DNA of 64,000 nucleotides from Flammeovirgaceae bacterium UBA2338 (GTDB lineage: Bacteria; Bacteroidota; Bacteroidia; Cytophagales; Cyclobacteriaceae), in the NCBI GenBank assembly GCA_002344795.1, contig DDUM01000054.1:62001-126000 (forward strand). The letters run 5' to 3'. Under the pieces are notes generated by a model. It saw only the letters and a list, made by a program, of their open reading frames with translations, was not told the origin of the DNA and did no database searches. The number at the start of each line of letters is the position of its first letter. Within the stretch, counting starts at the first letter, position 1. The position numbers were made by a program, and so were the translations under genes. Of this stretch, positions 26,701 to 34,291 are shown in pieces.

Positions 26701-26894
26701 AACTTTCGGATGCACAACAAGCGTTAAGAGCACGTTTGTACAAACCATCGGTACAAGATGTTGAGAGAGTGGAGGTGGCAGAGCAACTGATCAATGAATT
26801 TGTAATAAAGTCTAATTCGTTTTTTGATAATGAATGGAAAACCTATCGCGACAAGGTGAAATCAGCAAATCTCAATTGGTTTAAAGAAAAATGA
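23754..26894 (+). CDS. Exported BNR / VPS10-like beta-propeller protein
   Basis: Large exported protein, 1046 residues, with signal peptide ending at VPVAAQQ (about 26). Many BNR/Asp-box repeats (SxDxGxTW type) are visible: SENGGSAWES, SLDAGTTWEN, TIDGGKTWNK, THDGGETWKK, SEDGGLSWKM, TNKGATWEI, TQNGGQTWSN, TKDFGKTWQR and SIDEGKNWEQ. These form two beta-propellers like the sortilin VPS10 domain. The last 300 residues hold a beta-rich domain (about 760-880) and a helical tail. No sorting domain or lipobox is seen. Bacteroidota have many such proteins, often annotated as glycosyl hydrolases, without biochemical proof. Confidence 0.82.
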   Translation: MVVHPRIIFFFTILVMVTFVPVAAQQFDAENFSNLKIRNVGPANMSGRITAIDVVQSNTKIIYLGAASGGVWKSENGGSAWESIFDENPTQNIGAIAVQQNNPSVVWVGTGEGNPRNSMNLGLGLFKSLDAGTTWENVGLENSKAIHRILIDPHNPNTVYVGVMGDPFTPDNNRGVYKTIDGGKTWNKILFTNSQSGVGDMVMDPFNPNKIFAAMYEHHRTPYSFTSGGPGSGLYLTHDGGETWKKLGAENGLPKGEMGRTGIAIARSNPNRVYAKVEATKNALYRSEDGGLSWKMINDNPRFTNNRPFYFQDIAVDPFDENRLYNIYQPLSVSEDGGKSFDPEPMIPADETKGIHADFHAFWVDPNDPTFFIIGGDGGIGITHDKGKSWYFPESIPVGQFYHINVDNDMPYNVYGGLQDNGNWSGPGYVWKRGGIRTLYWQYLVGGDGFYISPDAENSRFGYGTSQNGNLYRYDKLTGYYQSIMPPEPDLKTRLRFNWNAGFAQDLTNSATAYYGSQFLHKTTNKGATWEIISPDLTTNNPEHQKQDYGGLTIDASGAEIYNSILSIAPSKLDNKIIWVGTDDGNVQLTQNGGQTWSNLTANIKGLPKESWIAQIQASRFNKGEAWVVANNYRKGDFSPYLYRTKDFGKTWQRVVDGTKVKGYALSLMQDTEEPKLVFLGTENGLWISIDEGKNWEQFRNGFPSVSTMDMTIQERESALIVGTFGRSIWILDDLNTLRKVAGSGITKDLTVFPVNETVQVKGLFINPPGNIWTGFHTTFEGENRPFGRVEIPFYVRNVSEMDSANVKGLIYDGNNRLIQTISSSQLDKGLNYITWKLDEDKARLPGAYMGDDPKGIPVVPGSYKVVLSYLGQKDSTVVKVIPDPRFDDLTEVDESNYEISKRLDVATAKLAKELERINESEGIVDQILQQIKANATARDGELVEVSEKIKKGLNDLMDMARAPRPKKQVGAWSSFEVTPQSKLSDAQQALRARLYKPSVQDVERVEVAEQLINEFVIKSNSFFDNEWKTYRDKVKSANLNWFKEK

Positions 26895-26899
26895 TAGAG

Positions 26900-27982
26900 C
26901 TAAGCAGCAATAGGTTGATTGTATACCTTTCCTTCCCACTCCTCTAATCTTGGATTCATCATATAAAACCATAGGGGAGGAACAAGGGCGATAATGATCA
27001 TGGTGGGATAGCCGAATGGCAGTTGCGGACTGTAATCATAATGATTTAATACCTGGTACCGCTTGATGGCGTTGGCGTGATGATCGGAATGTCGCTGTAA
27101 TTGGAACAAAAAGAAATTACTCATCACATGGCTGGAGTTCCAGGAATGCAGGGGATTTACTCTTTCTGGTTTCCCGTTTTTTTCTTTTCTTAGAATGCCA
27201 TAATGCTCTACATAGTTTACCAATTCTAATAGTGTAAAGGCAAAGAAGCTTTGGGCAAAAAAGAACAGCGGTATCAGCCAATTGATGGTGCCTGCTGGGC
27301 TAAAAATGAAAGTGAGTAGCACACAAAAAAGAATAGGGAGAAGGGCAAACCAAATCATCTGATTCTGCAAACTGAAGGCAGACAAACCTTTCCTTTTCAA
27401 ACTTTCGATTTCCAGCTTCCAAGCATGGATGTATCCCAAAAATACAGAGCGCAACCAAAACAGATAAAAGGTTTCATTTTTTCGTGAGGTGGCTGGGTCC
27501 TCTAGAGTAGCCACCTGAACATGGTGCCCCCGGTTATGCTCAATGTAAAAATGCATGTAGCTGACCGTCATCAATAGCAGCTTACTATAAAATCTTTCCA
27601 GGGAGGACTTTTTGTGACCGAGTTCGTGGGCGACAGTAATCCCAATTCCGCCAGTTACTAATGAGAAGCTGATAATGAAACCTACCCACTCGTACCAAAA
27701 AGTAAGTGTGCCTGTGGAGACAACATAGGCTCCCCAGAAAACCATCCCCATCTGAAAGTAAGTCCAGATATAGGTGACGAAACGGTAATAAAACTCATTG
27801 CCTACAATTTTGGCTTTGTCACCTTCAATATTGGTAGAGTCTATTCCAATGAGCTGATCCACAAGCGGAAGGACAACAAAAGCAAAACCAACAGCCAGAA
27901 AATTCCACCAACCACCCATATAGTAGCCCAAGACTACCAGTGCGGGAACTTCAAAAGCATAAAAGAATTTAAGTTTTCTCAA
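26900..27982 (-). CDS. alkB: AlkB-type alkane 1-monooxygenase (non-haem di-iron membrane hydroxylase)
   Basis: Integral-membrane oxygenase predicted to hydroxylate medium-chain alkanes at C1. The 360-residue protein has about six hydrophobic helices and the three His boxes of the family: HELGHKK (H119, H123), HNRGHH (H149, H153, H154) and QRHSDHH (H298, H301, H302), plus the extra NYVEHYG. The start is TTG at 27982; no ATG occurs upstream in frame before a stop. No rubredoxin or rubredoxin reductase gene is in the window, so the electron donor is not shown. It converges on the BNR gene with a 5-base gap. XylM-like substrates are possible. Confidence 0.85.
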   Translation of the reverse strand: MRKLKFFYAFEVPALVVLGYYMGGWWNFLAVGFAFVVLPLVDQLIGIDSTNIEGDKAKIVGNEFYYRFVTYIWTYFQMGMVFWGAYVVSTGTLTFWYEWVGFIISFSLVTGGIGITVAHELGHKKSSLERFYSKLLLMTVSYMHFYIEHNRGHHVQVATLEDPATSRKNETFYLFWLRSVFLGYIHAWKLEIESLKRKGLSAFSLQNQMIWFALLPILFCVLLTFIFSPAGTINWLIPLFFFAQSFFAFTLLELVNYVEHYGILRKEKNGKPERVNPLHSWNSSHVMSNFFLFQLQRHSDHHANAIKRYQVLNHYDYSPQLPFGYPTMIIIALVPPLWFYMMNPRLEEWEGKVYNQPIAA

Positions 27983-28126
27983 AAGTAGTAAAATTTGCTG
28001 CTTACGAATTTAGGAGATTATTGGTGAAAACGCCAGTAGATTATACCGTTGGTTGCCTCATTGGCATCATGTATGTTTGGCATAATGACTTTCAACAACA
28101 AAAAAATAACTTTGTATTAATTAGAT

Positions 28127-28134
28127 TATCTTTG
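28127..28134 (+). promoter_or_regulatory. Bacteroidota -7 element of the RNA helicase gene
   Basis: TATCTTTG is an exact TANNTTTG match. It predicts a transcript start near 28141 and therefore a leader of about 100 bases before the ATG at 28241. Confidence 0.5.
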
Positions 28135-28168
28135 TGGCGATATTGAGATTGGATGGATTGCCTCCCTT

Positions 28169-28223
28169 TGCTGCATGACCGCAGCATGTAAAATGTAAGG
28201 TGCTTCGTCTGGCCTTACATTTT
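28169..28223 (+). promoter_or_regulatory. Two-hairpin leader of the RNA helicase gene (possible attenuator)
   Basis: Hairpin 1 is TGCTGC (28169-28174) with GCAGCA (28181-28186). Hairpin 2 is AAAATGTAAGG (28190-28200) with CCTTACATTTT (28213-28223), a perfect 11-bp stem ending in a short T run 17 bases before the ATG. The second hairpin resembles an intrinsic terminator, though the T run is mostly within the stem. It could also shield the ribosome-binding region until unwound, giving feedback by the helicase itself. Confidence 0.5.
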
Positions 28224-28240
28224 TAGTTAAAAACACATAT

Positions 28241-29923
28241 ATGAAATCATTTGATGCCCTCGGTCTGTCCGAGGAAGTAGTGAAGACTATCACTGAGATG
28301 GGCTTTGAAACGCCAACCCCTATTCAGGAGCAGGCAATTCCCATACTTTTAAAAGGAGATACCGATCTTGTAGGATTGGCACAAACGGGTACTGGTAAAA
28401 CAGCCGCCTTTGGACTTCCATTAATTGAATTGGTGGATTCCGGAAATAAGACTACCCAGGCACTCATTGTAGCACCTACCCGCGAGTTGAGCGTACAGAT
28501 TACGAGTGACTTGGAAAACTTTAGTAAATCGATAAAGTCTCTGAACATTGTTACGGTTTATGGCGGTGCAAGTATTTCAGATCAAATTAGGAAGATAAAA
28601 CGAGGAGCTAATATTATTGTGGCCACCCCGGGTCGATTGATCGATTTGATATCACGCAAAGTGGTAGATCTCACAGCTATTAAGTATCTCGTTCTTGATG
28701 AAGCGGATGAGATGCTTAACATGGGATTTAAGGAAGATATCGATGAAATACTTTCTACCACCCCGAAAGAGAAAACAGTATGGTTGTTTTCTGCTACCAT
28801 GCCCAGAGAGGTAAGGACGATAGCAAAGAACTACATGAAAGATCCTGTGGAGCTTACCATGGATGTTCAGAAGACGGGAAATGAAAATATAGAGCATCAG
28901 TATTCTGTGGTAAGTGAGCGCGACAAGTACCTGGCGTTGAAACGCCATGTTGATTACAATCCTGGAATTTTTGGCGTTATTTTTTGTCGTACCAAAATAG
29001 ACACCCAAAAGATTGCAGAGCATCTGATCAAAGACGGCTACAGTGCGGATGCATTGCACGGAGATTTATCGCAGATGCAGCGCGACCGGGTGATGCGAAG
29101 CTTTAAAAACAATGCGTTACAATTACTGGTTGCTACGGATGTAGCTGCCCGTGGTATTGATGTGAGTAACATTTCGCATGTTATCCATATGAATATGCCG
29201 GATGAGATGGAATTCTATACTCATCGCAGTGGACGAACTGCCAGGGCCGGGAAAAAAGGCATCTCGTTGGCAATTGTATCCAAGCGGGAGATAGGAAGAA
29301 TACAGCAGATTGAGCGAACTATTAAAAGACGATTTACAAAGGTATCCGTTCCCACAGGCAATGAAGTGTGCCAAAAGAAACTGCTTGATTTGACTTACCG
29401 GGTGCGTGAAGTAGAGATCAATGAAAAGGAAATGGATTATTTTCTTCCGGAGGTATTTCATGAGCTACAAAACTTATCCAAAGAAGATATCATCAAGCGT
29501 TTTGCAGCGATTGAGTTCAACCGCTTTTTAGCGTATTACAGAGATGCACCAGATTTGAATCAAAATGCGCCAGAGCGTCATGCTGATGATCGCGCATCCA
29601 TTTCGTCAAATGCTGACCGGGTTTTTATCAACGTAGGTAAGATGGATGGTTTGGATAAAGGTAGTCTCCTCGGTTTAATATGCGACTTTGGAGAATTGGA
29701 TAAATCCCATATTGGAAAGATTGACATAAAGGGAGCCTACTCATTTTTTGAAGTAACCAAGAAGGAGACAGAGAAAGTCTTTAAAGGGTTTGAAGATGTA
29801 GAGGTGAGGGGACGGGCAGTACGCCTTGAATTGACAAGCCCCAAGAAGGAGAAGTATTCAGATAAGAAAAAGGAAAGGTTTTATGGGTCGAAGAACAAAC
29901 CCAGAACCAGGAAAAGGTATTAA
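28241..29923 (+). CDS. deaD: DEAD-box ATP-dependent RNA helicase with DbpA-type RNA-binding domain
   Basis: ATP-driven RNA helicase for ribosome assembly or RNA turnover, often cold-induced. Length is 560 residues. It has a Q motif (TPIQ, 26-29), motif I AQTGTGKT (47-54), PTRELS, motif II DEAD (153-156), SAT near 184, motif V DVAARGIDVS and motif VI HRSGRTARAG. A DbpA-like RRM domain (VFINVGKMDGLDKGSLLGLI to SYFFEV-like end, about 465-540) and a basic KKERFYGSKNKPRTRKR tail follow. This is CsdA/DeaD-like architecture. The stop overlaps the convergent lipoprotein gene by 4 bases. Confidence 0.93.
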   Translation: MKSFDALGLSEEVVKTITEMGFETPTPIQEQAIPILLKGDTDLVGLAQTGTGKTAAFGLPLIELVDSGNKTTQALIVAPTRELSVQITSDLENFSKSIKSLNIVTVYGGASISDQIRKIKRGANIIVATPGRLIDLISRKVVDLTAIKYLVLDEADEMLNMGFKEDIDEILSTTPKEKTVWLFSATMPREVRTIAKNYMKDPVELTMDVQKTGNENIEHQYSVVSERDKYLALKRHVDYNPGIFGVIFCRTKIDTQKIAEHLIKDGYSADALHGDLSQMQRDRVMRSFKNNALQLLVATDVAARGIDVSNISHVIHMNMPDEMEFYTHRSGRTARAGKKGISLAIVSKREIGRIQQIERTIKRRFTKVSVPTGNEVCQKKLLDLTYRVREVEINEKEMDYFLPEVFHELQNLSKEDIIKRFAAIEFNRFLAYYRDAPDLNQNAPERHADDRASISSNADRVFINVGKMDGLDKGSLLGLICDFGELDKSHIGKIDIKGAYSFFEVTKKETEKVFKGFEDVEVRGRAVRLELTSPKKEKYSDKKKERFYGSKNKPRTRKRY

Positions 29924-30522
29924 TCGTACGCCATTCGGAATAAGGCTCGCTTTTCTCCGGTGTAATCTTTGTCAATTTCCTTGATGTAATCTTTATTCTT
30001 TTCTAGAAATGCATTGTAGCGTGAGGCTACCCGGTCATATTGTGACCGGTATTCACCCACCCGTTGTTCGCTCATTTTTACTTTATCTATAAGCCTTTGG
30101 GCGGCCATATTTTTAACGAACTCAGTGTCAGCTTCTGCGAGGCTCAGTATTTCAGAAACCAGGGAATTGGAGGCAAAATCGTATTCTTCTATCACATAGT
30201 TATTGGCCAGTGATTTTTGTGTGAAACGAATTCGGTCTAATTGATCCAATCTCTGTTCAAGGGTGACTAACTCCTTATCGTCAAATTCTTCTTTTTGGTG
30301 CATCATTTGAATCAAACCATGCATGGCTTTGGTTTTTTCTTTTTCATCCCAGACCATCACATTCCAGGCGTGCAACAAACTATCCTGAAGGATAAGATAA
30401 GTTTCTGTTAACGAGTCTATTTTAGTGAATGTGGTTTTCTGCTGTGTCGCTTGTTGTTTATTACAAGACAGTAACCAGATAAGGGACGTTATAAGGACTA
30501 TGTAAGACGCTTTTTTGATCAT
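29920..30522 (-). CDS. Lipoprotein of unknown function, helical
   Basis: Protein of 200 residues with a clear lipoprotein signal (lipobox LLSC, Cys20). The remainder is largely alpha-helical and charged, with coiled-coil-like stretches (QKEEFDDKELVTLEQRLDQLDRI; MSEQRVGEYRSQYDRVASRYN). No family recognised. It lies 52 bases downstream of paaD on the same strand, so it could be the distal gene of the paa unit, but nothing in it suggests a catabolic role. Confidence 0.7.
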   Translation of the reverse strand: MIKKASYIVLITSLIWLLSCNKQQATQQKTTFTKIDSLTETYLILQDSLLHAWNVMVWDEKEKTKAMHGLIQMMHQKEEFDDKELVTLEQRLDQLDRIRFTQKSLANNYVIEEYDFASNSLVSEILSLAEADTEFVKNMAAQRLIDKVKMSEQRVGEYRSQYDRVASRYNAFLEKNKDYIKEIDKDYTGEKRALFRMAYD

Positions 30523-30574
30523 TCGTTATTTGTTCCCGTACATACGAAATTCATTCAAAAATGTTAGAAATTAC

Positions 30575-31057
30575 TCAAACCGGTTTAAATTGTTCAAAAG
30601 CTTCTTTGCAATTATTGCAATAGTAGATTGCCCGACACAAAGTTGGACCAAACGGATTTTTAAGGTCTGTATTGGTTTGGTTGCATCTGGGGCATTCAGC
30701 ATTTTCCAGAATTTCAAGATCGGTGAATAGCTTGCTGTCAGGTGGGGGGGCGAGGCCATATTTTTTGAGAGCTGCCTTACCTTTTTCTGAAATAAGATCC
30801 GAACTCCATGGTTTTCTAAATGTAACTTCTACCTCAACTTCTTGCCCATGTTTTTGAAGTGTATCAATAATATCGTTTTTCATATAATCAATAGCCGGGC
30901 AGCCAACAAAGGTGGGGGTCATTTCTATTTTCACTTTGTCTCCGATAGAAACATTTGTAATCACCCCCAGGTCAACTAAGGAAAGAACAGGTATCTCCGG
31001 ATCTTTGACTTCTTCGAGCCACTCATAAATCTTTTCTATGGTAATAGTTTCTGCCAT
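30575..31057 (-). CDS. paaD: Phenylacetyl-CoA epoxidase subunit PaaD (MIP18/DUF59 plus zinc ribbon)
   Basis: Accessory subunit of the phenylacetyl-CoA 1,2-epoxidase system, thought to help assemble its metal or Fe-S centres. From the ATG at 31057 it has 160 residues; an earlier in-frame Met at 31111 would sit inside paaC and was rejected. The N-terminal DUF59/MIP18 domain (YEWLEEVKDPEIPVLSLVDLG, MTPTFVGCPAIDYM) is followed by a C-terminal four-Cys ribbon (CPRCN...LC...YCNNC), the distinctive PaaD layout. It is last of paaABCD, 31 bases after paaC. Confidence 0.88.
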   Translation of the reverse strand: MAETITIEKIYEWLEEVKDPEIPVLSLVDLGVITNVSIGDKVKIEMTPTFVGCPAIDYMKNDIIDTLQKHGQEVEVEVTFRKPWSSDLISEKGKAALKKYGLAPPPDSKLFTDLEILENAECPRCNQTNTDLKNPFGPTLCRAIYYCNNCKEAFEQFKPV

Positions 31058-31088
31058 TCTTATGAATAAGTAGTATCGACTGGTTCCA

Positions 31089-31844
31089 CTACCATTCTGC
31101 AGTTGGATCAATATTGAACACCTCGCTCATTTCATCCAGTAACGGTTGCAAATGTTCTGTATGATTTCCTATACGCCCTCCATAATGGGGCGTTATGGTT
31201 TCCCATTTTGGAAGTTGTAATTGGGTTTGTGTAATGAGAGACTCTACTTTCTTTTTCCACTTTTCTTCCAAAGCTTTTTCTCCTTCAAATATCCCATCAT
31301 TGATTAGGTCGCTTTCGTAGGGAGATGGCTCGAAAATACCAAGTGCATAAGGAAGGGCAAATTCCAGTGATTGTTGAAGCCTGCTAATACTTTCTTTTGT
31401 CGCTGTTCCTAATTGCTTTACCCAAATATTGGCGTGCATTGTATGATACCGCAATTCACCTCGCACTTTGGTTGCCAACTGTGCAAGTGGCTCAAAGGAG
31501 GATTGACCTAACATTTCAAAACGAAGTGCCTCTGCTGTATCGTAAAGAAAGTGCCGGATTAAACTGAAGTCGTATTCTGCATTGGGAAGTTCGGTGAAAA
31601 CGGTATTGTGAAACTGATCTGCGGTTCTTGTAAAGGCAGTGGTGTCTGGATCTTGCTCACCGAGGTCGTTCAAAATAGTATACAACGCCAGACTATGCCC
31701 TATTTTATCCTGCGCCATAGAAGAGAAGGCAATATCCTCTTCCAGTAATGGACCAAAACCTGTCCATTCAGAATTTCGATGACCTAAAATAAGTTGGTCA
31801 TCTGCCATTTTATAAAGAAGTTCTTTGATGGCTTCGTGATTCAT
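31089..31844 (-). CDS. paaC: Phenylacetyl-CoA epoxidase subunit PaaC
   Basis: Structural ferritin-like partner of PaaA in the epoxidase core complex. The 251-residue protein begins at an ATG at 31844 and shows the PaaC helices: LGHRNSEWTGFGPLLEEDIAF, SSMAQDKIGHSLALYTIL, FLYDTAEALRFEMLGQSSF and ELRYHTMHANIWVKQLG. PaaC usually lacks a working di-iron site and stabilises PaaA. The gene is 25 bases downstream of paaB. Confidence 0.92.
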   Translation of the reverse strand: MNHEAIKELLYKMADDQLILGHRNSEWTGFGPLLEEDIAFSSMAQDKIGHSLALYTILNDLGEQDPDTTAFTRTADQFHNTVFTELPNAEYDFSLIRHFLYDTAEALRFEMLGQSSFEPLAQLATKVRGELRYHTMHANIWVKQLGTATKESISRLQQSLEFALPYALGIFEPSPYESDLINDGIFEGEKALEEKWKKKVESLITQTQLQLPKWETITPHYGGRIGNHTEHLQPLLDEMSEVFNIDPTAEW

Positions 31845-31869
31845 TTTTGTTTATGAATTATAGTTGAAA

Positions 31870-32475
31870 TCATTTTTTTGATGCATCGAGAAAAGTTTTT
31901 AGTTTTTCACCTCCCTTATAGGCTGCGGCATCTCTGAATTTTTTTTCAGGCAGTGTAAGCCATAGATCCAGGTCCTCTTGATTGGTAAACCTAATATCAC
32001 TTGTGCGAATTGCCCAGATATTAAAAACCTGTTTTTCCGTTCTTAACTGTTTGCTGGCAAGCCAAAGCGCTTCATTTGGATTGGTCGCCTCTACTGTTCC
32101 CACATGCTGATGTTGTTTTCCGCGTTTGAACATGTGAAAAATTTCGTAAGAAGCTTTTTTGCCCTCTTGAGCAGCTTCACTCACATGGTCATATGCATCG
32201 TCATCACCTTCTGTTAAAACAGAGACATGAATATTTCTAGTTTCCGCTACATAAATAGAGACACAGGTAAACCTTCTGGTGAATGCTTCTTTGGCCAGAA
32301 CATACGCCATTTCCAGATTAGGGGCATGAACGATTCCTTCATGTTGGAAAGGTTTATTTGCCTTTGGCTGTACAAATACCTGAAAGGTTCCAAACTGATC
32401 CAGAGGTACTTTTGGGGTGGTATTGGCACTACCTGTTTGAGGTAATCGGTTGACTCTTGGATCTAGGGATTTCAA
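31870..32475 (-). CDS. paaB: Phenylacetyl-CoA epoxidase subunit PaaB, tandem two-domain form
   Basis: Bridging subunit of the epoxidase complex. Proteobacterial PaaB is about 95 residues, but this protein has 201 and contains two PaaB-like repeats. Repeat 1 (about 28-82) reads GTFQVFVQPKANKPFQHEGI, then NLEMAYVLAKEAFTRR and SIYVAETRNI. Repeat 2 (about 108-162) reads YEIFHMFKRGKQHQHVGTVE, then NPNEALWLASKQLRTE and NIWAIRTSDI. The tail (LTLPEKKFRDAAAYKGGEKL) is the usual PaaB C-terminal region. One chain may thus supply two bridging modules. It lies 113 bases after paaA, with a hairpin in the gap. Confidence 0.88.
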   Translation of the reverse strand: MKSLDPRVNRLPQTGSANTTPKVPLDQFGTFQVFVQPKANKPFQHEGIVHAPNLEMAYVLAKEAFTRRFTCVSIYVAETRNIHVSVLTEGDDDAYDHVSEAAQEGKKASYEIFHMFKRGKQHQHVGTVEATNPNEALWLASKQLRTEKQVFNIWAIRTSDIRFTNQEDLDLWLTLPEKKFRDAAAYKGGEKLKTFLDASKK

Positions 32476-32548
32476 AGGATAATTATTTATGTTTTTTAAT
32501 GTTACAAGCCTTAAACAATGAATTCAATTGAGAAAGTTAGCTTCATCC

Positions 32549-32580
32549 TCCGACTTACAAAATGACTTTTGTCAGTCGGA
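32549..32580 (-). other. Intercistronic hairpin between paaA and paaB
   Basis: TCCGACTTACAAAA (32549-32562) pairs with TTTTGTCAGTCGGA (32567-32580) with one mismatch and a 4-base loop, just after the paaA stop. On the transcribed minus strand no T run follows, so it is more likely an RNA-stability or processing element than a terminator. Confidence 0.5.
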
Positions 32581-32588
32581 TTTACTGG

Positions 32589-33575
32589 CTAAGCCAGTGG
32601 AGTGAGGTATGCTGTTTTTGGAGTCCGTAAGGCTTCTCTCACCCATCGTCCCCTTTCTTCCGCAATTCTCCTTACTTCCAGCCTTTCTTTATTGCAGGGG
32701 CCATCGCCATTGATTACCCGTTTGAATTCTTCCCAGTCTGGTTCTGTATACATCCATCTTCCGGTCTCCGTATCTTTTTTAAGATTGGGGTCAGGAATGG
32801 TGAAGCCAAGTTCCCAAATTTTGGGCACGTACATGTCCAAAAATTGGTTTCTCATATCATCATTGGAACCCATTTTTACCTTCCACTTCATGAGTATTTC
32901 AGTGTGCACAGAAATTTTATCAGATGGCCCGAAGAAATGCATCATAGGTGGCCACCAGCGATTGAGCGCTTCCTGAAACATGTCTCTTTGTTTTTGAGTG
33001 CCAGAAGCAAGATAGATGACGCAATGATGTCCATATTTTAAATGGAATGATTCCTCTGCACAAATTCTATCAAGAGCCCTGCAATAAGGGCCATAGCTTC
33101 CCTTGGCATTCGCCAGCTGGTTAACAATTGCTCCGGCATCGACCAGCCAGGAAATGAAACAACAATCTGCCCAGGTAAAGGTGGGATAATTAAAAATGTT
33201 CGAATACTTGGACCTTCCGTTAATGAGGTCGTCTATCATTTCTTCACGCGACTTTCCCAAAGTTTCTGCAGCACTGTACAAAAGTTGACCGTGCCCCACC
33301 TCATCCTGCACTTTTGCCATTAAGGCCATTTTGCGCTTAAACCCAGGTGCCCTGGTAATCCAGGTCCCTTCCGGGAGGGCACCAATAATTTCGCTATGCG
33401 CATGCTGTTCAATCATTCTGATAAGCTGCTTTCTGTATAGCTTGGGCATCCAGTCTGAGGGCTCAATTTTTTCACCTCTGTCAATTCGCGCTTCGAATTC
33501 AGCTAATTGGATTGGATCTTCACCAGTATGCTCGTCAGGTTTTATTCCTTCGAATGTATTTCCGCCTCCGTACAT
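32589..33575 (-). CDS. paaA: Phenylacetyl-CoA epoxidase catalytic subunit PaaA
   Basis: Di-iron oxygenase subunit that forms the 1,2-epoxide of phenylacetyl-CoA in aerobic phenylacetate breakdown. The 328-residue protein is close to the usual length. Ferritin-like helices carry the metal motifs around IRMIEQHAHSEIIGALPE, AKVQDEVGHGQLLYSAAE and RICAEESFHLKYGHHC. It is the first gene of the paaABCD set. A TetR-family gene lies upstream on the same strand, with a candidate operator in the 95-base gap. Confidence 0.95.
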   Translation of the reverse strand: MYGGGNTFEGIKPDEHTGEDPIQLAEFEARIDRGEKIEPSDWMPKLYRKQLIRMIEQHAHSEIIGALPEGTWITRAPGFKRKMALMAKVQDEVGHGQLLYSAAETLGKSREEMIDDLINGRSKYSNIFNYPTFTWADCCFISWLVDAGAIVNQLANAKGSYGPYCRALDRICAEESFHLKYGHHCVIYLASGTQKQRDMFQEALNRWWPPMMHFFGPSDKISVHTEILMKWKVKMGSNDDMRNQFLDMYVPKIWELGFTIPDPNLKKDTETGRWMYTEPDWEEFKRVINGDGPCNKERLEVRRIAEERGRWVREALRTPKTAYLTPLA

Positions 33576-33631
33576 AGGATATTATTTTTAAGTAAAAATA
33601 AAGTAAAATACGCCTAGATAATAGTTTTTAA

Positions 33632-33645
33632 CTAACATCTGTTAG
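33632..33645. promoter_or_regulatory. Candidate TetR operator upstream of paaA
   Basis: CTAACATCTGTTAG has perfect 6-bp arms (CTAACA/TGTTAG) around a 2-base centre, between the tetR stop (33671) and the paaA start (33575). Short palindromes of this kind are typical TetR-family sites. The site is 57 bases upstream of the paaA ATG, in promoter position. Confidence 0.55.
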
Positions 33646-33670
33646 CCGTATTAACAATACAACAGGGATA

Positions 33671-34252
33671 TCAGGCCTTTTGTTTCTTTAGGCCGTTGAC
33701 GAGCATGTCGGAGAGTTGCTGACCAATATTGACTGAATCAATTTTTCCATCTGGATTGTACCATTGCGGCATCCAATTGAGAGACGAAAAGAGAGTCATT
33801 ACCGAAAGTTTGGTATCAATATTCTCTTTGAATTCACCGTTTTTGGTTCCTTCTTCTATTATTGCTTTGAAGCGATTGATGTAATTGATGCGCAGAAGAA
33901 GAAAATCTCTCAGAAAAGGGCCACTCAGGTGTCGATGTTCATTCATGAACACAGCTGATGCCGTAAGGTCTTTGGCCATTACGCTTATATGGCCAATAAT
34001 CCCCAGCCTTAGTTTTTCACTGGCAGAGACATTTTGCTTTTCCACATCTTCAAGGGACTTTCTGAATTCTGCCGCCATGTCAAAGCAGAGACTCCTCAGA
34101 ATTTCTTCCTTAGATTTAATGTGTGAGTATAAACTCGCGGCTTCAATTCCAAGCTTTTGTGCTAAATCTCGCATGGAGGATGCCGCATAACCTTTTTCTC
34201 TGAACAATTCTGCCGCCATGCGGATGACCTGTTCTTTACGCGATAAATTCAT
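33671..34252 (-). CDS. TetR/AcrR-family transcriptional regulator (probable paa regulator)
   Basis: Repressor-type regulator of 193 residues from the ATG at 34252 (another Met lies 4 codons earlier). The N-terminal helix-turn-helix spans about 5-50 (QVIRMAAELFREKGYAASS, MRDLAQKLGIEAASLYSHIK). The helical C-terminal ligand domain resembles those of TetR proteins that sense acyl-CoA or aromatic-CoA compounds. Its place directly before paaA and the palindrome between them suggest that it controls paaABCD with a phenylacetate-derived CoA ester as ligand; this is inferred. Confidence 0.85.
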   Translation of the reverse strand: MNLSRKEQVIRMAAELFREKGYAASSMRDLAQKLGIEAASLYSHIKSKEEILRSLCFDMAAEFRKSLEDVEKQNVSASEKLRLGIIGHISVMAKDLTASAVFMNEHRHLSGPFLRDFLLLRINYINRFKAIIEEGTKNGEFKENIDTKLSVMTLFSSLNWMPQWYNPDGKIDSVNIGQQLSDMLVNGLKKQKA

Positions 34253-34291
34253 TACAGCTTCCATATCAATCTACACCCGAAGATAATTAAT

